DNA from: Pseudomonas lini
Lineage (GTDB): Bacteria; Pseudomonadota; Gammaproteobacteria; Pseudomonadales; Pseudomonadaceae
Assembly (NCBI RefSeq): GCF_001042905.1
Contig: NZ_JYLB01000005.1
Coordinates: 1-64,000, forward strand
Reading direction: 5' to 3'
Length of the DNA stretch: 64,000 nt
Shown: positions 46,212 to 53,341 of the stretch, piece after piece
Layout: every line of letters starts with the position of its first letter
How positions within the stretch are numbered: the stretch's first letter is position 1
Made by a program: the position numbers and the translations under genes
The notes under the pieces: model-generated
What the model was told of the DNA's origin: nothing
The model's database searches: none
Seen by the model: only the letters and a program-made list of their open reading frames with translations

Positions 46212-47176
46212 ACCTCGAAGGCTGGTTGCCGATCCGCGTTTGGCAAGAAGCCGGGCAATGGCAGGTTGACTGGTGCTGGTTCGGTGACACGCGACTGCAT
46301 CAGCCGTTTTTCCGTGATGCGGTGGAGGATGCGCTGCGGCTGCCGTTCAATCAGGCGTTTCGTCGAAAAACTGCATTGTCGACGCTCTCTGACTGGCAGG
46401 TTTGCAGTCCCGGCCTGATGCCGAGTGCGTTTATCTTCCACGCCTCCCGCTGCGGCTCGACCCTGATCAGCCAGATGCTGGCGCAACTCGACAACCACAT
46501 CGTCATCAGCGAACCACCGCCGCTGGATGCGTTGCTGCGCAGTGATGTGCCCGCCGTCGAACGCTGTGCCGCCATCAAAGGGTTGCTGTCTGCCTACGGG
46601 CAACGTCGGCTTGGCGTGGAGCAACGGCTGGTGATCAAACTCGACGCCTGGAACATCGGTGAACTGCCGTTGTTGCGCGAGTGCTTCCCCGAAACGCCGT
46701 GGTTGTTTCTTTATCGCGATCCGCTGGAAATTGCTGTCTCGCATCTGCGTCGCCCGGGCATGCACATGGTGCCGGGGATGATCGGGGCGAGCGTGCTGGA
46801 TGAGGAGTTTCCGTTCAGCAGCCGTGAGGATTACATTGCCCGACGATTGGGGCGGTTGCTGGCATCGGGATTGGCGCAATGCCGGGCGTTTGGCGGCTTG
46901 GCGGTGAACTACAGCGAACTGCCGCAGGCCATGGCGGGGCGGTTGGCAGCGTTCTTTGCGTTGGATATCGAGCAGCGCAGGCAAGTGTTTGCGGCGGTGG
47001 GGCAACATGCCAAGCAGCCGTTGCAGGTGTTTGTTGGTGACAGCGATGACAAGCGTCGTGAAGCCTCGGCGTTGTTGTGTGAACAAGTGGAGCATTGGGC
47101 GCGAGTGCCTTATGAGGCATTGGAAAAGGATCGCAGCCTCCGGCAGCTCCTACAATGGCCCGGCGTACTCCTGTAG
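46199..47176 (+). CDS. Sulfotransferase family protein 2, with REP-encoded C-terminus
   Basis: 325-residue sulfotransferase-like protein. An N-terminal module of about 75 residues precedes the PAPS loop FHASRCGSTLISQML (80-94); PWLFLYRDPLEIAVSHLRRPG matches the 3'-phosphate-binding segment. It overlaps the hydroxylase gene by 13 bp, so TolC, APS kinase, hydroxylase and sulfotransferase form one coupled unit. The last 17 or so residues (KDRSLRQLLQWPGVLL) and the stop codon are encoded by a REP doublet, so the original C-terminus was replaced. Distinct from the first sulfotransferase, with a different loop sequence. Confidence 0.85.
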   Translation: MERLNLEGWLPIRVWQEAGQWQVDWCWFGDTRLHQPFFRDAVEDALRLPFNQAFRRKTALSTLSDWQVCSPGLMPSAFIFHASRCGSTLISQMLAQLDNHIVISEPPPLDALLRSDVPAVERCAAIKGLLSAYGQRRLGVEQRLVIKLDAWNIGELPLLRECFPETPWLFLYRDPLEIAVSHLRRPGMHMVPGMIGASVLDEEFPFSSREDYIARRLGRLLASGLAQCRAFGGLAVNYSELPQAMAGRLAAFFALDIEQRRQVFAAVGQHAKQPLQVFVGDSDDKRREASALLCEQVEHWARVPYEALEKDRSLRQLLQWPGVLL

Positions 47177-47201
47177 GAGCTGCCGAAGGCTGCGATCTTT
47201 T
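47124..47201. repeat. REP doublet overlapping the 3' end of sulfotransferase 2
   Basis: Inverted 30-bp arms of the 'GATCGCAGCC' family (GATCGCAGCCTCCGGCAGCT and its near-complement) with a 17-bp loop. The sulfotransferase stop codon (TAG, 47174-47176) lies in the second arm. It separates this gene from the convergent slipin gene. Confidence 0.85.
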
Positions 47202-47220
47202 GGAGGCTAGAGATAATTCC

Positions 47221-47979
47221 TCAGGGTTTCGACGACAAATCTGCCATCCCCTTGAGCAACTCGATCGGCAGCGGGAAGACGATGGTCGAACTCTTGTCCC
47301 CCGCAATCGAGCTCAGCGTCTGCATGTAACGCAACTGCATGGCACCTGGCTGACGCCCGAGCATTTCAGCAGCCTGCATGAGTTTTTCCGAGGCCTGCAA
47401 TTCGCCTTCAGCGTGGATCACCTTGGCCCGACGTTCCCGTTCGGCCTCGGCCTGTTTGGCGATGGCGCGAATCATCGATTCGTTGAGGTCCACGTGCTTG
47501 ATCTCGACGTTGGCCACCTTGATCCCCCAGGCATCGGTCTGCGCATCGAGCACTTGCTGGATGTCGACGTTCAGGCGTTCCCGTTCGGCCAGCAATTCAT
47601 CGAGCTCATGTTTACCGAGCACCGCCCGCAACGTGGTCTGCGCCAGTTGGCTGGTGGCCATGAGAAAGTCTTCGACCTGAATGATCGCCTTTTGCGGATC
47701 GAGCACGCGGAAATACAGCACCGCATTGACCTTGACCGAGACGTTGTCGCGGGTGATCACGTCTTGTGGCGGCACGTCGAGCACCACGGTACGCAGGTCG
47801 ACGCGAACCATTTGCTGAACCACCGGAATCAGCAGGATCAGGCCGGGGCCTTTGACCTGCCAGAAGCGTCCGAGTTGGAACACCACGCCGCGCTCATATT
47901 CGCGCAGGATGCGGAAGGTCGACCCCGCCAGTGCAATCAGCAATAACAGCAGCGCGGCAAAACCCAGTTGCAGGCCCAT
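47221..47979 (-). CDS. Slipin / stomatin-like SPFH membrane protein
   Basis: 252-residue SPFH (band 7) protein that organises membrane microdomains and is usually controlled with an NfeD partner. A hydrophobic N-terminus (LGFAALLLLLIALAGSTF) precedes ILREYERGVVFQLGRF, the classic stomatin start. The band-7 core (VPPQDVITRDNVSVKVNAVLYFRV) and a C-terminal coiled coil (AEAERERRAKVIHAEGE) follow. The gene is 2 bp downstream of nfeD in a two-gene operon. Confidence 0.92.
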   Translation of the reverse strand: MGLQLGFAALLLLLIALAGSTFRILREYERGVVFQLGRFWQVKGPGLILLIPVVQQMVRVDLRTVVLDVPPQDVITRDNVSVKVNAVLYFRVLDPQKAIIQVEDFLMATSQLAQTTLRAVLGKHELDELLAERERLNVDIQQVLDAQTDAWGIKVANVEIKHVDLNESMIRAIAKQAEAERERRAKVIHAEGELQASEKLMQAAEMLGRQPGAMQLRYMQTLSSIAGDKSSTIVFPLPIELLKGMADLSSKP

Positions 47980-47981
47980 GA

Positions 47982-48530
47982 CTATTCTCCGCCATCATTG
48001 TTCATTGCGGGCGCTGCGTCAGCCGCAGCCACTTCCAGCAGTAGACCCTTGCGTGCCACCACCCGGACTTGTTGTCCCGGTTGCAGCGGTGTTTCGCACA
48101 ATACTTGCCATTGCTCGCCTTGCAAGTGCACCCAGCCGATGTAAGCACTACCCGCCTGCAACGACGTTATCGGCGTTACGCTGCCCAGCAATTCGTCGTC
48201 GCCGCTGACGTTGCGACGCGGTCGGGTTTTCAAGGCGCGGATCAACAGGAAACCCAGCAGCAGTGCACTGATCAGCCCCAGCCCGATCATCAAGGGAACC
48301 GGGATCTCGGCATTGGTCAGAATCACCGCGCCGATCACAAACATCACAAGGCCGCCCAGACCGACCACGCCATAATTGGGCAAGGCCGCCTCGGCGATCA
48401 GAAACGCAATGCCGAAGGTGATCAGCCAGAGCCCGATGGGATCGGGAACCAGCACTACGAGGGTGTCCGCTGCGAAAACCGATCCGCTCAAGGCCAACAG
48501 CAGCGCAATTGCACAGCAACGTGTGTTCAC
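47982..48530 (-). CDS. NfeD-like membrane protein
   Basis: 182-residue short-form NfeD protein. The signal peptide or anchor (CCAIALLLALSGSVFA) is followed by three to four helices (IGLWLITFGIAFLIAEAALP, LGGLVMFVIGAVIL, LMIGLGLISALLLGFLLI) and a C-terminal OB-fold domain (AYIGWVHLQGEQWQVLCETPLQPGQQVRVV). GTG at 48530 is preferred because GGAGGG lies 5 bp upstream; an ATG at 48551 would place that ribosome site inside the gene. Works with the slipin encoded just downstream. Confidence 0.88.
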   Translation of the reverse strand: MNTRCCAIALLLALSGSVFAADTLVVLVPDPIGLWLITFGIAFLIAEAALPNYGVVGLGGLVMFVIGAVILTNAEIPVPLMIGLGLISALLLGFLLIRALKTRPRRNVSGDDELLGSVTPITSLQAGSAYIGWVHLQGEQWQVLCETPLQPGQQVRVVARKGLLLEVAAADAAPAMNNDGGE

Positions 48531-48742
48531 TTGACCCTCCGGGAGAGTCATCCGTCCACGAGCCGTTCATGGCTCTGTATACAAGTTTAGTTGAGCCTGC
48601 ACTGGTATGAATTTTGACCAGTTATCGACAGCGTCCGACGGGCGGATTTCCCGCCGGATCCCACCAGCGGGCCTAGACTTTTAAGGGAGACCAAAAGCTA
48701 ACCACCGTCCGCGATTCGTTGCTGCGGACACCGAGGTGCATC

Positions 48743-49210
48743 ATGCGTATGGCAAAAACCGTGCAGAACAGCCTGGAAAAGGCGCACTGCGAATATGACA
48801 TCGTTTCCCACCCGCACTCGGCCAGCAGCCTTGAAACGGCTCGGCTCGCGGGCATCCCTGCCGAACGGGTCGCCAAATCGGTGATTCTCGACGACCGTCA
48901 CGGCCACTACTTGATGGCCGTGCTGCCCGCCAGCCGTCACCTGGACCTGAGCAAAGTACGTGGCAGCAGCGAATGGCAAATCACCCGGGAAAGTAACCTG
49001 CCGCACCTGTTCGACGATTGCGAACGCGGCGCCGTGCCCGCACTGGGCGAATCCTACGGGATGGATATGGTCATCGACCCACAGCTCACCCGGCAGAAAG
49101 ACATCTACCTCGAAGCCGGCAACCACAACAACCTGGTACACATGAGCGTGCCGGAGTTTCTGAAAATGGTGCCGCATGCCGAGGTGTGTGAGTTGAGTCT
49201 GTCGGCATAG
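48743..49210 (+). CDS. YbaK/ProX-family aminoacyl-tRNA deacylase-like protein
   Basis: 155-residue single-domain protein of the YbaK/EbsC superfamily, which hydrolyses mischarged tRNAs. Typical segments are HPHSASSLETARLAGIPAERVAKSVIL, AVLPASRHLDLSKV and ERGAVPALGESYGMDMVIDP. ATG 48743 is used; ATG 48749 is nearly as good. It is divergent from the nfeD/slipin operon and is followed by a REP doublet. Which tRNA it edits is not evident. Confidence 0.87.
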   Translation: MRMAKTVQNSLEKAHCEYDIVSHPHSASSLETARLAGIPAERVAKSVILDDRHGHYLMAVLPASRHLDLSKVRGSSEWQITRESNLPHLFDDCERGAVPALGESYGMDMVIDPQLTRQKDIYLEAGNHNNLVHMSVPEFLKMVPHAEVCELSLSA

Positions 49211-49218
49211 CGCTGCCG

Positions 49219-49288
49219 TCAATCGCGGGCAAGCCCGCTCCCACAGGAATCGCGAAAATCCTGTGGGAGCGGGCTTGCCCGCGATTGA
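49219..49288. repeat. REP doublet (inverted pair)
   Basis: Perfect 28-bp arms (TCAATCGCGGGCAAGCCCGC and onward, with its complement) around a 14-bp loop, right after the ybaK-like gene. Confidence 0.87.
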
Positions 49289-49333
49289 CCGCGTAGCGGT
49301 CACCCCAATTTAGCCATCAAGAAGGAGCCAAAC

Positions 49334-49579
49334 ATGGAATCCCCTACCCACAGCCTCCCCTCCCTGTTCAAACAACTCGGCCTGCCTGATGACGCCGAAA
49401 GCATCGATAAATTCATCGCTACCCATTCACCGCTCAAACCCGAACTGCACCTGGCGGACGCGTTCTTCTGGAACGAGAGCCAGGCAGAGCTGCTGCGTGA
49501 GGAGATTCTGGATGATGCGGATTGGGCGGAGGTGGTGGATCAGCTGGATGTGCTGCTGAGGAAGGGGCGGGGGGTGTAA
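49334..49579 (+). CDS. DUF2789 family small protein
   Basis: 81-residue soluble acidic protein common in pseudomonads. The family pattern LPSLFKQLGLPDDAESIDKF, HLADAFFWNESQAELLREEI, DDADWAEVVDQLD is complete. A strong AAGGAG lies 7 bp before the ATG. Function unknown. It is followed by an A-tract-rich junction and a toxin-antitoxin module. Confidence 0.88.
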   Translation: MESPTHSLPSLFKQLGLPDDAESIDKFIATHSPLKPELHLADAFFWNESQAELLREEILDDADWAEVVDQLDVLLRKGRGV

Positions 49580-49637
49580 AAAAATCTGTAGGGAAACGGC
49601 GAAATGTAAAAAAACTGGTGAGTGGTAAAAAAATCTG
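49576..49637 (+). repeat. Three short direct repeats GTAAAAAAATCTG
   Basis: Copies at 49576-49588 and 49625-49637 (identical) and a variant GTAAAAAAACTGG at 49606-49618. They lie between DUF2789 and the toxin-antitoxin module in AT-rich DNA. Origin unknown. Confidence 0.5.
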
Positions 49638-49700
49638 AGCAAAAACTTAATTTGTTAGCTTTTTCCAGGGTTGCTCAGAAACAGGTAATAGACCAGAATC

Positions 49701-49720
49701 AAGACCTGAATTGAGGTCTT
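49701..49720. promoter_or_regulatory. Candidate operator of the toxin-antitoxin operon
   Basis: AAGACCT-GAATTG-AGGTCTT: perfect 7-bp arms, 4 bp before the antitoxin ATG. Antitoxins of this type usually repress their own promoter through such palindromes. Confidence 0.6.
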
Positions 49721-49724
49721 AATT

Positions 49725-49970
49725 ATGCAAAGTGTTCTGGCCGACATGGCGGTTAGCGTGTCTGAGTTGAAGAAAAACCCATCTGCAGTTCTGAGCGGTG
49801 CTCACGGTGGGCCTGTGGCAGTGCTGAACCATAACCGAGTGATGGGATACATGGTTCCGGCCGATGTTTTCGAGCAAATGATGGAGCGCCTCGATGACTT
49901 CGAGTTGGCGGAAATTGTTCGCTCTCGTAGAAATGAAACGCCGGTCCCGGTAAGCCTGGATGACCTATAA
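49725..49970 (+). CDS. Type II antitoxin, Phd/YefM-RelB-like
   Basis: 81-residue antitoxin. The N-terminal DNA-binding part has the Phd/YefM pattern (VSVSELKKNPSAVLSGAHGGPVAVLNHNRVMGYMVP), and the C-terminal tail (EIVRSRRNETPVPVSLDDL) should wrap the toxin. It overlaps the RelE-like toxin gene by 11 bp. A palindrome just upstream suggests autoregulation. Lower GC and position between unrelated housekeeping genes suggest acquisition by transfer. Confidence 0.88.
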   Translation: MQSVLADMAVSVSELKKNPSAVLSGAHGGPVAVLNHNRVMGYMVPADVFEQMMERLDDFELAEIVRSRRNETPVPVSLDDL

Positions 49971-50241
49971 GCTTGAATTCCTGCCCTCCGCACGCAAGGA
50001 GTGGGACAAGCTGGGGCATACATTGCGTGAGCAGTTCAAAAAGAAACTGGCGGAACGGCTTGAATTGCCTCGAATCCCTTCCGACTCACTGCATGGGATG
50101 CCTGATTGCTACAAAATCAAATTGAAGTCATCGGGATACAGGCTTGTGTATCAAGTTTTTGATGAGCGCGTAGTCGTTTCTGTGGTGGCGGTTGGTAAGC
50201 GCGAACGCAGCGATGTGTACGACCGAGCCAAGAAGCGCTGA
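49960..50241 (+). CDS. RelE-family toxin (mRNA interferase)
   Basis: 93-residue RelE/ParE-superfamily toxin: YKLEFLPSARKEWDKLGHTL, LHGMPDCYKIKLKSSGYRLVYQVFDERVVVSVVAVGKRERSDVY. The basic and aromatic residues near the C-terminus fit ribosome-dependent mRNA cleavage by RelE rather than a gyrase-inhibiting ParE. It appears intact and is translationally coupled to its antitoxin. Confidence 0.9.
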   Translation: MTYKLEFLPSARKEWDKLGHTLREQFKKKLAERLELPRIPSDSLHGMPDCYKIKLKSSGYRLVYQVFDERVVVSVVAVGKRERSDVYDRAKKR

Positions 50242-50246
50242 TAGTT

Positions 50247-50438
50247 CTAGACCTCTCTTATTTTTGCCGCTTGCGTCCGCATAGCGGCAAATTCGGTTTC
50301 GATCTCTTCGTTACTGCGGCACTGTCCTTCGTTTTGCGAGAATCGTGCAGCATCCACTTTCCTTTGCAGGAAGTTGTGGTAACGATCCGATTCTCCGAAA
50401 TCGAAGATATTGTCAGTTTCTGTTGTATCACCAGGCAT
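50247..50438 (-). CDS. Small orphan antitoxin-like protein (uncertain)
   Basis: 63-residue frame from ATG 50438 (a longer frame reaches 50522). The part SDRYHNFLQRKVDAARFSQNEG followed by SNEEIETEFAAMRTQAAKI resembles the C-terminal half of ParD/RelB-like 'stability determinant' antitoxins, which carry a short 'Y..W/FL..KV..A' helix and a later 'EVE..FA..R' helix. No toxin partner lies beside it apart from the convergent RelE gene, whose own antitoxin is present. It could be a real orphan or a remnant. The ribosome site is weak. Confidence 0.5.
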   Translation of the reverse strand: MPGDTTETDNIFDFGESDRYHNFLQRKVDAARFSQNEGQCRSNEEIETEFAAMRTQAAKIREV

Positions 50439-50579
50439 TGTTCGATTCTCGGTTCGGATAGCGAACGTTACACAGATTTCAAACTCGACAGCGATCCCTG
50501 TGGAGCTCCCATGTCTGACCATTGCTCGCCAATATGTTTCAAAACTTGACCAACTTTCCCCTCCAATGCCATATTGATA

Positions 50580-50593
50580 GTTAGCAAACTAAC
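50580..50593. promoter_or_regulatory. Candidate MarR operator
   Basis: GTTAG-CAAA-CTAAC: perfect 5-bp arms just before the MarR start, with TTGACC at 50547-50552 as a possible -35 box. The position fits autorepression and control of the downstream efflux operon. Confidence 0.55.
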
Positions 50594-50598
50594 AGTGT

Positions 50599-51066
50599 GT
50601 GCATCCCCTCGTGCCAAAGAACCTCGACGCTCTCCAGATGAACATCAGCAGCTCCATGGTGGTGGCCGCCAGGCATTGGCGGAAAATCTGTCAGACCACG
50701 CTGGTCAACTATGGAATCTCCGAAGCCTGTGCCGTGCCGCTGTTGATGATCGGGCGTTTGGGCGAGGGTGTGCGGCAGGTGACGGTCGCGCAGGCGGCGG
50801 GGATGGAGAGTCCGTCTCTGGTGCGTTTGCTGGATCAGCTGTGCCATGCCGGTTACGTGTGTCGTACCGAAGACACCCAAGACCGCCGCGCCAAGTGCCT
50901 GAGCCTGACCGAGACCGGTCGCGAACTGGTGCAGGCCGTCGAAGTCGAGTTGGTGCGTTTGCGCCATGAAGTGCTCGAAGGGATCGCCCCGAGTGATCTG
51001 GAAGCGGCGCTGCGGGTACTGAAAGCTTTCGAAGCGGCCAATCATCCAGCGGTAGCTCAACCTTGA
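50599..51066 (+). CDS. MarR-family transcriptional regulator
   Basis: 155-residue winged-helix regulator. The DNA-binding part is VTVAQAAGMESPSLVRLLDQLCHAGYVCRTEDTQDRRAKCLSLTETGREL, with the wing DTQDRRAK typical of MarR. The start is GTG 50599; ATG 50638 would shorten the N-terminus by 13 residues. The stop codon overlaps the start of the FUSC gene by 4 bp, so it is the first gene of the efflux operon, and a palindrome lies directly upstream. Probably a repressor released by an aromatic ligand. Confidence 0.88.
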   Translation: MHPLVPKNLDALQMNISSSMVVAARHWRKICQTTLVNYGISEACAVPLLMIGRLGEGVRQVTVAQAAGMESPSLVRLLDQLCHAGYVCRTEDTQDRRAKCLSLTETGRELVQAVEVELVRLRHEVLEGIAPSDLEAALRVLKAFEAANHPAVAQP

Positions 51067-53135
51067 GCGGATTTTTCACCGGCGTCCCCCCGGCGCGAGA
51101 CTGGTTCTACGGTGTGCGCACGTTCGCGGCATCGATGATTGCGCTGTACATCGCCATGCTCATGCAAATGCCCCGTCCGTATTGGGCAATGGCCACGGTG
51201 TACATCGTTTCCAGTCCGTTCGTCGGCCCTACCAGTTCCAAGGCGTTGTACCGCGCCGTTGGCACTTTGCTTGGTGCGGCGGCGGCGGTTTTTTTCGTGC
51301 CGATGTTTGTGCAAAGCCCCTATGTGCTGGTGGTGGTCATCGCGCTGTGGACCGGGATTTTGCTGTTCCTGTCCTTGCACCTGCGCACCGCCAACAGCTA
51401 CGCCTTGATGCTCGCCGGTTACACCTTGCCGCTGATCGCCCTGCCGGTGGTGGATAACCCGCTGGCGGTGTGGGACGTGGCCGAGGCGCGCACCGAAGAG
51501 ATCTTCCTCGGCATCGCCTGCGCGGCGGTGGTCGGCGCCATGTTCTGGCCACGGCGGCTGGCGCCGGTGTTCAACGATTCGGTGAACAAATGGTTCGCCG
51601 ATGCCTCGACCTACAGCCTGCGCTTCCTCAGCCGTAACGTGCAGCCGGACGAAGTCAGCGTCCTGCGTTCATCGATGGTGGCGAACTTCAACAGCCTGGA
51701 ATTGATGATCGGTCAGTTGCCCCACGAGGGCGCGCGGCCGCAGACAGTGCGTAACACCAAGGAACTGCGCGGGCGAATGATCCATCTGCTGCCGGTGATC
51801 GATGCCCTCGACGATGCGCTCTATGCCCTCGAGCGGCGCACGCCGGAGCTTGTGGATAAGTTCGCGCCACTGCTGGCCGCGACCGCCGAGTGGCTCGACC
51901 ACAAAGACGCTGATCTCGACCGCTGGCAGGCCCTGAAAAACCAGCTCGAAGCGCTGCAACCGAATGCCGAGGCGCTGGACGACCGCAAGCAGTTGCTGTT
52001 TTCCAACGCGCTGTATCGCCTCGGCGAATGGATCGATGTGTGGCAAGACTGCCGCAGCCTTCAACACGCCATTCAGTGCGAGAGCCAGGACAGTTGGCGC
52101 GCGGTGTATCGGCACTGGCGCCTCGGTCGGCTGTCACCGTTTCTCGACCGTGGGTTGATGCTCTATTCGGCCGCGTCCACGGTCACTGCCATCATTGTCG
52201 CCTCGGTGCTGTGGATTCTGCTCGGCTGGACCGACGGTGGCAGCGCGGTGATTCTGGCGGCGGTGGCGTGCAGTTTTTTCGCTTCGATGGACGACCCGGC
52301 GCCGCAGATTTATCGGTTCTTTTTCTGGACCGCGATGTCGGTGCTGTTCGCCAGCCTCTATCTGTTTCTGATCCTGCCGAACCTGCATGACTTCCCGATG
52401 CTGGTGCTGGCATTCGCCATCCCGTTCATCTGCGTTGGCACCCTGACGGTGCAGCCGCGTTTCTACCTGGGCATGCTGCTGACCATCGTCAACACGTCGT
52501 CCTTCATCAGCATTCAGGGCGCCTACGACGCAGATTTCCTCAGCTTCGCCAACTCCAACCTGGCGGGTCCCATGGGCTTGCTGTTCGCGTTCATCTGGAC
52601 CCTGATCGCCCGGCCATTCGGCGCTGAACTGGCGGCCAAGCGCCTGACCCGTTTCAGCTGGCGCGACATCGTCAGCCTCACCGAACCGGCTTCGTTGGCC
52701 GAACACCGGCAATTGGGCGTGCAGATCCTCGATCGCCTGATGCAGCACTTGCCGCGACTGGCCATGACCGGCCAGGACACCGGGATCGCCCTGCGGGAAG
52801 TGCGCGTGGCGTTGAATCTGCTCGACCTGCTGGCTTATACGCCGCGTGTGGTTGGTGTGCCGCAGGTGCTGCTGCAGCAAGTGGTGGCCGAAGTCGGTGA
52901 GTACTTCAAGGCCTGTCTCAAGGCCGACGAACGTCTGCCAGCGCCGAGCCCGTTGCTGATGACTCTCGACCGCACCCGTCGCGCCCTCGATACCGAGTGC
53001 GACGACGGCGCCCGTCTGCATTTGCTGCACGCCCTGAGCGGCTTGCGTCTGGCCTTACTGCCGGGTGTGGAGTTCGTCGGCGCCGGTGAGCTTGAAGAAC
53101 CGCTTCCCCATGGCATCGATGGAGCGCCTTTATGA
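51063..53135 (+). CDS. FUSC-family (AaeB-like) efflux transporter
   Basis: 690-residue inner-membrane transporter of the aromatic-acid exporter family. Two membrane blocks are visible (about 10-165: WFYGVRTFAASMIALYIAML, YWAMATVYIVSSPFVGPTSS; about 355-520: MLYSAASTVTAIIVASVLWI, TDGGSAVILAAVACSFFASM) with cytoplasmic domains between and after. The start is TTG at 51063, overlapping the marR stop. It forms a pump with the DUF1656, adaptor and outer-membrane genes that follow. In E. coli AaeB exports hydroxybenzoates; here the substrate is inferred only by family. Confidence 0.9.
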   Translation: MSGFFTGVPPARDWFYGVRTFAASMIALYIAMLMQMPRPYWAMATVYIVSSPFVGPTSSKALYRAVGTLLGAAAAVFFVPMFVQSPYVLVVVIALWTGILLFLSLHLRTANSYALMLAGYTLPLIALPVVDNPLAVWDVAEARTEEIFLGIACAAVVGAMFWPRRLAPVFNDSVNKWFADASTYSLRFLSRNVQPDEVSVLRSSMVANFNSLELMIGQLPHEGARPQTVRNTKELRGRMIHLLPVIDALDDALYALERRTPELVDKFAPLLAATAEWLDHKDADLDRWQALKNQLEALQPNAEALDDRKQLLFSNALYRLGEWIDVWQDCRSLQHAIQCESQDSWRAVYRHWRLGRLSPFLDRGLMLYSAASTVTAIIVASVLWILLGWTDGGSAVILAAVACSFFASMDDPAPQIYRFFFWTAMSVLFASLYLFLILPNLHDFPMLVLAFAIPFICVGTLTVQPRFYLGMLLTIVNTSSFISIQGAYDADFLSFANSNLAGPMGLLFAFIWTLIARPFGAELAAKRLTRFSWRDIVSLTEPASLAEHRQLGVQILDRLMQHLPRLAMTGQDTGIALREVRVALNLLDLLAYTPRVVGVPQVLLQQVVAEVGEYFKACLKADERLPAPSPLLMTLDRTRRALDTECDDGARLHLLHALSGLRLALLPGVEFVGAGELEEPLPHGIDGAPL

Positions 53136-53341
53136 TCGGTGATCTGGATATCAGCGGAGTATTCCTGCCCACGCTGCTGGTGCTGATGGGCATTACCTAC
53201 GTGTTGTACCTGTTGCTGCACGGGGTGCTGACGCGCCTGCACTTTTACCGTCTGGTCTGGCACCGGGCATTGTTCAACGTGGGTCTCTACGCCTTGCTCC
53301 TCGGCGCCGTGGACTCACTCAGTCGATACCTGATGACATGA
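53132..53341 (+). CDS. DUF1656 (AaeX-like) small membrane protein
   Basis: 69-residue protein with two helices (FLPTLLVLMGITYVLYLLLHG and ALFNVGLYALLLGAVDSL). This family is found between FUSC transporter and adaptor genes. It overlaps both neighbours by 4 bp, so its expression is coupled. Exact role unknown. Confidence 0.9.
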   Translation: MIGDLDISGVFLPTLLVLMGITYVLYLLLHGVLTRLHFYRLVWHRALFNVGLYALLLGAVDSLSRYLMT

